A DNA stretch of 64,000 nt, from positions 62,001 to 126,000 of the forward strand of contig JAYKKM010000176.1 of NCBI GenBank assembly GCA_035772405.1, written 5' to 3'. A program made the position numbers and the translations under genes. The DNA is from Chrysogorgia sp. JL179-B06 (lineage: Eukaryota > Cnidaria > Anthozoa > Scleralcyonacea > Chrysogorgiidae). Below the pieces are notes generated by a model. The model saw nothing but the letters and a program-made list of their open reading frames with translations. It searched no databases and had not been told where the DNA came from. Shown piece by piece: positions 59,101 to 64,000 of the stretch (the first letter of the stretch is position 1; the number at the start of each line of letters is the position of its first letter).

Positions 59101-62100
59101 GACTTCACGTGTTCCTGCTTTGACGTAATTTCCTGTGAATAGTAAATCAACTTTAGTAGTAAAAAAGGCATGAAGATGAAATTTTCGAACGACAAGATAT
59201 ATTACATTTCTTCTTCGTAGAACCCAAATATTACGAATATGTAAAATATCCAAACCCCGGCTAGGCACTTTAACTAACATAATTAACATAACATAACGTA
59301 TCGTTATGTATCGGCTGTCTTCTCCAAGCTCCCATATTCCTACATCAGTGTATATACGTAACGTAAAGCAACGCAACGCAAAGCAACATAAACAACATAA
59401 CGCAATATAACGCAACATAACATAAAGGATATTTCAGAGGGTATACTCTGTCTGCTGGGATTTCGGAAACGGTAAGTATCGGCGATCCTAAAAAAAATAA
59501 AAAATCTTAAATACTGATCCTGATTTCACCTACAAAAAAATAACAAATATGAACGTGTGTTCTAAAGCTGCCTAACAAACGAAAAATTGAAACAAATGTC
59601 GTCTCATAGGTACTTTAAAGGGATACTCCACCTCAAAAACAAGTGCTATTTAAATTAATGTTCTTTGTCGCCTTATATGAGAATAGGTATTAGTTTTATT
59701 ATAATCTTTTTAGTTTTAGAGAAGTTTGGTTTTGTTTATTGTATTTTTGGAAAATTGAAGGCCGCCATTTTTGTTCTGATTGTGGTGGAATACAGTAAAA
59801 ACACGCGTATATAAGAACCTGTGAATTAAGAACCTTCAGGCTAAAATTTGCCTTTAGACCCCCATTTTATAAGAACCTTTTTAGCCTAAGAATTATAACA
59901 GGTTCTTGTTTGAAAATAAGAAATAAAAAGAAATAACTGAAAATAAAATCACGAAATTTTGCACATTTTGTATTTTTGGTAATGACATTATGTTAAATTA
60001 TTTTTAAAATATTTCCAAGTAACACTGCAACATAGTTCAAATTTTATTTCCCTGCATGCATCACTGCAGTTTAATTGTTACCTAAAGGAACTGAACATAA
60101 ATCAGAGCAGGGTAAGGTTATTTTTTATTATGTGGTCATATTAGTACAGAAGCAAGTGACCACACCCATTATGAGCTAGTTGTTGGACCAACAGCAAGCA
60201 CCCTTTCCTCGAAAAAATAAAAACCTATTTAAGAACCTAAATAGCCTAAAATCCCAGTAAACACCACTTATATAATAAGAACCTTTTTAGGCTAACTCGA
60301 AAAATGGTGGTTCTTATACGCGGGTTTTTACTGTATATATAAAGAAACCCTTTACAAAGAAACCCTTTACATTAGCATGACAATAACGTGGTTTTAGTTT
60401 ATTGTGCAGAATTCTATTCACACTATTGTGAAGGATTTCTTTTCATAGTGTTTCTATCACTCAATGACGTCAAAAATTAACGGGAGCAACCGCATTCGCC
60501 CGCAATCAGAACAAATATGGCGGCCTACAATTTACAAAAATACGATAAACAAAGTCAAATTTCACTAAAACTAAAAAGATTAGAAGAAAACTAATACCCA
60601 ATCTCATGTAAGGTGACAAAAAACTTTCATTTCAGTAACACTGGTTTTGGGGTGGAGTTTCCCTTGAGACACCTTAATAACAGCGACGTACCATAGGCAA
60701 CTAAAACTTTGCTCGACTCTCGAAATAACAAGATTCCGTTTGGTGATGAAACTCCAAAATGCAGCCTCTGTGATCTGTTTTGCATTAACTCAGTCATTAA
60801 TTTTAATACAGGAGTTGTGACGTTAGGATCATGATACCATAACTCTAATACACGGATCAACACTGGAGTAAATCTTGGATATCTGTCGTCATATTAAGAA
60901 ATATTAAGCGTACACGAAAAAAGTTTCAATCAGCTGTATATAGGCCTCGCAGCGTATTGGCATGTCCTTTGACTATAAACTATTTATTTTAGATCTGTAG
61001 GGGTGTGCCGGATCCGGATCCGGACACAAGTATCCGGTATCCGGTAAAATTCCACTATCCGATGGTATCCGGTAAAATTTTATCGGATATTTACCAGATA
61101 ATGTTGTGTGAAATTATTGTAAACAAAATTAGTGCTGGCCTTATTGACTCTCCTAATAGAGCAAGACTGACAAGTGACCACCTAGAACAACTGACTGTTC
61201 TTAAAATGAACCGTAAGATATGGCCTTGGACTTAACTAGACTTGTTCCAGTTTTTCCCCCAGTTTTTTGTATCAATAAAAACACAAACATGTTTTGTTTA
61301 AATTTCAAGTGTAACTCTGTGTAAACTAAAGTGTAAACTCTGACTATAAATACTTCTCCCTTTTCTTTCTCTAGCTCCTATATTTAAACTTGCTACTATC
61401 CGGTAAATAGCTATCTGGTATATCCGGTAAATAGCTATCCGGTTAAATACGGTAAAGTGGTATCCGGCACATCCCTAATGATCTGGGGCAAATTCCCCGG
61501 TCAGTGCCAAAATTACTTTCTATATATCTCATTCTGACCTGGGATACACCACGTCCTAAAAGACGTTAAGGTGGCTCGATAGTCTAAATTATGAGAAATT
61601 GCCCATAAAAAGTTTTATAATGATTTTAGTTCATTGCATAGCTCTAGCGGTGGTCTTGATTATTGAAACGTTTCACACTTGTAACATAACATTTGTATAT
61701 CTAGAGAAATTCTGTTTGATAAGCGGCAGATTTTATGCAAATTATTTTTCTGGATTTATTGGAAACGCGATTTCTCCACTCAGGTAAACTTTGAGGGTAT
61801 AAAACTTTTCAGTAAACAAGACCACCACTAGAGCTATGCAATGAACCTCAGATCTGCATTACAAACATTTTTATGCGGAAAAATGCAATTTCTCATGATT
61901 TAGACTATCGAGACACCTTAAAGTAAGTCGTGGCTAGATGGAGTACTCGCAGTTGAGGTGACCGTGACGTACTATCTGAGTCGTCTTCTGGACGATATTT
62001 TTTAGTATCTCGGAGAGGTTGGTCGGACGTGCCTGTATGATGAAATGCATCATGGAACTGCTAACCCCAAAACAACTTAGTTCCTAACCCTAACCCCCGC

Positions 62101-62609
62101 CTAATGGTTTTCTAATACTAAGCTTAATACTAATAAAAGGTGTGTGAAGTTAATCGTCCAGGTTGTTGTAGTCTTAAGAATGACCATTGTTTGTAACTGA
62201 CGTTTCGACGGCCTCAGCTGGCGGTCATCTTTACTTGACTCTGAAGATGACCGCAGCTGAGGCCGTCGAAATGTCAGACACCAACAGTAGTCTTTCTCAA
62301 GACTACAACAACCTGGACGATCAACTTCACACATCTAATGATACTCCTAGGTTCAAACCATTTACTTTACTAATAAAAGGATCGTCCAGAAGACGACTCA
62401 GACCTAGTACCTCACGGTCATCTCAACTGCGAGTAGCCACGACCATTAAAGTATCTCTTGAGTTTCTTTTTTGAGAAATTAACAACATCTGTATTGATTA
62501 GTTAATAATTGAAAGGATACATCCAATCAAACAGCATCATATAGCTTGATTTACTCGTCAGTGCCAGAGCTAATCCTGTTAAATCTCGACAAATACCAAC
62601 AAGAAGTCT
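53130..62609 (-). CDS. XPO7: Exportin-7/RANBP17, C-terminal 372 residues, 11 exons
   Basis: Nuclear transport receptor of the importin-beta family; binds RanGTP and carries cargo through nuclear pores. Exons: 62609-62521, 60882-60692, 59487-59433, 58747-58588, 57015-56926, 56825-56777, 56189-56029, 55789-55739, 55567-55520, 55166-55039, 53226-53130 (TAG). They total 1119 bases in frame. Recognisable blocks: [128 protein letters not shown], and the terminal [12 protein letters not shown]...ADMMN, each matching animal XPO7. The N-terminal two thirds lies beyond the right edge. Introns 62520-60883 and 59432-58748 have U12-type signals. A possible further exon near 63289-63219 (TFTTVASRLIKG) is not included. 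The introns hold many inverted-repeat elements. Confidence 0.95.
53424..53900 (-). mobile_element. 5'-truncated non-LTR retrotransposon (CR1/jockey-like) 3' end
   Basis: The minus-strand frame at 53862-53593 reads [42 protein letters not shown] and [12 protein letters not shown], the standard C-terminal tail of LINE reverse transcriptases. The 3' end has GGCGCTATATAAATG followed by an ATT-repeat tail (53424-53446). Confidence 0.8.
54600..55020. mobile_element. Composite inverted-repeat element
   Basis: Left part matches 24212-24300 (ATTGGATTCGGTTTTCGCAT). An inner pair GGGTATTTCTTTTATTCTCA (54709) and its inverted copy (about 54985) encloses 54730-54960. XPO7 exon 55039-55166 starts just to the right. 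Confidence 0.5.
55195..55512. repeat. CAAA-rich tetranucleotide/octanucleotide array
   Basis: CAAA, ACACAAAA and CACCCAAAGACAAA units in the intron between XPO7 exons at 55166 and 55520. The repeats end eight bases before the exon's donor side. Confidence 0.92.
56256..56735. repeat. GAGTA/GAGCA pentanucleotide array
   Basis: About 95 pentamers (TAGAG or CAGAG), with blocks of each type. Purine-rich on the plus strand. XPO7 intron. Confidence 0.97.
57546..57778. mobile_element. TTAA-flanked MITE nested in the 27-bp minisatellite
   Basis: Ends AGGTGCCGTCCAGTC and the inverted GACTGGACGGCACCT, with TTAA at 57542-57545 and 57779-57782. The TTAA belongs to the minisatellite unit, so the insertion split a repeat unit. 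Confidence 0.78.
57779..58077. repeat. 27-bp tandem repeat (ATTTGTAATCATTGTAATCT...)
   Basis: About 11 copies. One earlier unit lies left of the nested element at 57520-57545. The [13 protein letters not shown] open frame is a repeat translation. Confidence 0.93.
58748..59432 (-). other. U12-type AT-AC intron of XPO7
   Basis: On the minus strand the intron begins ATATCCTTTA directly after CTGAA and ends TTCCTTAATTAAACTTAC, just before ATTAAAAGGCC. This matches the minor-spliceosome 5' site (ATATCCTTT) and branch-point consensus (TTCCTTAAC). Splicing here gives [13 protein letters not shown], which agrees with animal exportin-7. Confidence 0.88.
58807..59269. mobile_element. TTAA-flanked MITE family Y, copy 2, inside the AT-AC intron
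   Basis: Starts AGTGCCTATCC, ends GGCTAGGCACT, with TTAA at 58803-58806 and 59270-59273. It shares the TATATTACATTTCTTCTT... body with copy 1. Confidence 0.72.
59619..60665. mobile_element. Inverted-repeat element family Z, ending 27 bp from an XPO7 exon
   Basis: Left arm AGGGATACTCCACC (after TTAA at 59615-59618) and right arm GGTGGAGTTTCCCTT. Over 100 bases of each arm pair (for example GGCCGCCATTTTTGTTCTGA near 59760 with its inverted copy near 60500). The right TTAA has decayed. A partial copy is at 34285-34400. The DNA around 59280-59420 is rich in AACATAACG words. Confidence 0.68.
59791..60335. mobile_element. Nested TA-flanked MITE (Tc1/mariner-like)
   Basis: Ends TACAGTAAAAACACGCGTAT and the inverted ATACGCGGGTTTTTACTGTA, inserted inside family Z. 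Repeated TAAGAACCT words lie near both ends. Confidence 0.75.
60998..61477 (+). mobile_element. hAT element remnant with C-terminal transposase tail
   Basis: Ends TAGGGGTGTGCCGGATCCGG and the inverted CCGGCACATCCCTA. Flanking octamers TAGATCTG and ATGATCTG agree at six positions. A short plus-strand frame reads [20 protein letters not shown], the final motif of hAT transposases. TATCCGGTA words are repeated near both ends. It lies inside the U12-type XPO7 intron. Confidence 0.75.
61570..61917. mobile_element. TTAA-flanked MITE
   Basis: Ends GGTGGCTCGATAGTCTAAAT and the inverted ATTTAGACTATCGAGACACC, with TTAA at 61566-61569 and 61918-61921. Long pairing arms, no coding capacity. Confidence 0.8.
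62141..62367. mobile_element. Penelope-like head-to-head insertion with 13-bp target duplication, family 1
   Basis: Two family 1 termini face each other (minus about 62141-62232, plus about 62233-62367). Flanked by the perfect 13-bp duplication TACTAATAAAAGG (62128-62140, 62368-62380). Confidence 0.85.
62236..62280 (+). ncRNA. Hammerhead-ribozyme-like motif (Penelope family 1)
   Basis: TGACT, CTGAAGA, extra T, stem II GACCGC / GGCCGTC, GAAAT (C to T), GTC, AGACA. The last stem I strand and the GAAAC are each changed once, so it is probably inactive. Confidence 0.38.
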
Positions 62610-63368
62610 CTAAAACCGAAAGAAGAAGTTCGTGAACAATCATCGGTGATTCATTTTCCACAGTGATGTATACCTGTATAGCATAAAGAGAATGTCAGAA
62701 TTCATCTCACTGATCTCTAAATAAAGAATGGATCGAGCAACTATTGTTCAGAAAATGAAGCCGGAAGTCCGCCATTACTAAGGGACCAACTGAGGATCCA
62801 TTTATGTGCTCTTACCATCGACAAAATAAAATAATTTTACTATAATGAGGACCAGAAGACATTTTTCAAATTACTGGGTAAAACGATTCATGGCCTACCT
62901 ACATATTTACTGCGACTTTGGTCACTTTGTAATGGCCGCCGTTGGCTCTAATGATCCAGTGAGAGAAGCCTAATATGATACGTCAAATTAGCTTCAAGAT
63001 TTTATGCATTTATTGTTAACAAAGAAACTATATTGGCCAGACACTAAACCTATTTCGCGAGCGTCACAGTTTGATTTGCTTACAAACTCGGAGTTTCTAA
63101 TGATCTCTCGTCAATTTACATTATGCAAATATGCAAACTTCAAAATCAGCTCATCAGATACAATAGAAAGCTCAATCCAGTCCTATTTTTGAGATCAGTG
63201 AATCATCCATTCTAGAACCTTGGTTTCATCCTCCTGAAATGCAATTGTGTTTCCTTTGATTAACCTTGATGCGACAGTAGTAAATGTTGCTAGATTGAAC
63301 AAGAAACAAAACTGAGTACACACATGCTGAGAAACTTGAAAACATAATTTAACTAAAACATAGTTTAA

Positions 63369-63875
63369 AGGGATACTCCTGCAGCCAAAATACAAATGTA
63401 GTTCATATGAAAAATCTTACTGACTTTAGTTTATTTCCAAAGTTTCAGCATTCCTATCTATTTAGTTAAGAAGATATGGCTAGTTGAAGTTGAATATTTG
63501 AGGACTTTGAGGCCATATTGGATTTGAAAATATGACGTCATTGAGTGATTCTTTATCGGCAGTGGAGTTTTTTTTATGGCGATCACATAGTGAGAGCTAT
63601 TGTGAATGCTCTTTGGACCAATATTAGTTGAAATAAACTATTTAGTTCCTCATGCAGGAAAGTAGAGGAGCTTCTTAGGCATAATACGAGATAGAAGCAC
63701 TCAGTGACGTCATATTTGAGAAACAAATATGGCGTCGGAATTGGACAAACTCTCCAATTTCATATCTTCTTAACTAAATTGATACTTAGATAGGAATACT
63801 GAAACTTTGGAAATAAACTAAAGTCAGTAAGATCTTTCATATGAACTTCATTTGTATTTTGGCTAGAGTATCTCT
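63369..63875. mobile_element. TTAA-flanked palindromic MITE, family Z relative
   Basis: Starts AGGGATACTCCTGCAG after TTAA (63365-63368) and ends inverted before TTAA (63876-63879). Arms of about 130 bases pair (ACTGACTTTAGTTTATTTCC with its inverted copy near 63820). Confidence 0.8.
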
Positions 63876-63889
63876 TTAACTAAAACATA

Positions 63890-64000
63890 GTTTAACTAAA
63901 ACATAGTTCTTTTCTTTAAACGTCTCACTCTCTGACGAAGGTCCTTCGCTCGAAACGTTAGACCTCCTACACACTATTTTGGCGGTACACCAACCTTTTA
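63890..64000 (+). mobile_element. Penelope-like terminal fragment, family 2, cut by the window edge
   Basis: Contains the intact core and the GGTACACCAACCTTTT arm seen at 19560-19600. Confidence 0.65.
63929..63962 (+). ncRNA. Hammerhead-ribozyme-like motif (Penelope family 2)
   Basis: TCT, CTGACGA, extra A, stem II GGTC CTTC GCTC (one mismatch), GAAAC intact, GTT, AGA. Confidence 0.45.

Larger units (their letters stand above)
61926..62447. mobile_element. Palindromic MITE family X, interrupted copy
   Basis: Same arms as 33229-33532 (GTCGTGGCTAGATGG, GAGTCGTCTTCTGGACGAT and inverted copies at 62384-62447), split by the Penelope insertion at 62141-62367. Confidence 0.75.
60883..62520 (-). 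other. U12-type GT-AG intron of XPO7
   Basis: On the minus strand the 5' splice site is GTATCCTTTC after TTTGATTGGAT. The 3' end is TTTCTTAATATGACGACAG, with a branch-point-like TTTCTTAAT 11-12 bases before AG. Joining the exons gives FDWIYPRFTP, matching the FEWIYPSYMP block of animal XPO7. Confidence 0.8.

Noticed and set aside
63195..63395. Possible upstream XPO7 exon (TFTTVASRLIKG, EDETK)
   Set aside because: It resembles the TTFYTALGRLL block of XPO7 and has a TAG acceptor at 63290, but no good donor was found and the exon linking it to 62609 is missing, so it was left out of the model.

Overview
This is intron-rich, low-GC nuclear DNA from an animal, most likely an early-branching metazoan such as a cnidarian (inference). 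The evidence is conserved metazoan genes cut into many short exons, minor-spliceosome (U12-type) introns, Penelope-like and R2-type retroelements, and many short inverted-repeat DNA transposons. Nothing looks prokaryotic: there are no operons, CRISPR arrays or rRNA. Most long open frames are translations of tandem repeats.

Four genes were found, all on the minus strand, so each reads from high to low coordinates. From the right they are: the 3' part of an exportin-7 (XPO7/RANBP17) gene (stop at 53130, 11 exons recovered, continuing past the right edge); a membrane-anchored HIT/GalT-like gene (52078 to 33671, 17 exons); a complete DDX41 RNA helicase gene (29304 to 3590, 22 exons, 628 codons plus stop); and the first two coding exons of a probable WD-repeat gene (2424 leftward). 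Exon boundaries were worked out by hand from splice signals, phase continuity and remembered family sequence. The DDX41 and XPO7 models close in frame. The HIT/GalT-like model carries one surplus base in an A5 run.

Introns and intergenic DNA are filled with mobile elements and tandem repeats. Region by region: 1-3.4 kb, inverted-repeat elements around the WD gene start; 3.6-29.3 kb, DDX41 with an R2-type non-LTR retrotransposon in TAA repeats (5.9-9.6 kb), Penelope fragments, a tRNA-like SINE, a CAT/CAC array (14-15.4 kb) and a CCATCACTCA-type array split by a palindrome and a hAT element (20.2-23.7 kb); 29.4-33.6 kb, intergenic palindromes; 33.7-52.1 kb, the HIT/GalT-like gene with Penelope, hAT and Harbinger-like insertions and a 2.2-kb purine minisatellite; 53-64 kb, XPO7 with TTAA-flanked inverted-repeat elements and two U12-type introns.

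The most interesting signal is a hammerhead-ribozyme-like core repeated in several sequence-diverged Penelope-like families, often in head-to-head insertions with 13-bp target duplications. Next are an AT-AC intron in XPO7, the TAA-flanked R2-type element with an N-terminal SANT-like domain, and the membrane-anchored histidine-triad protein.
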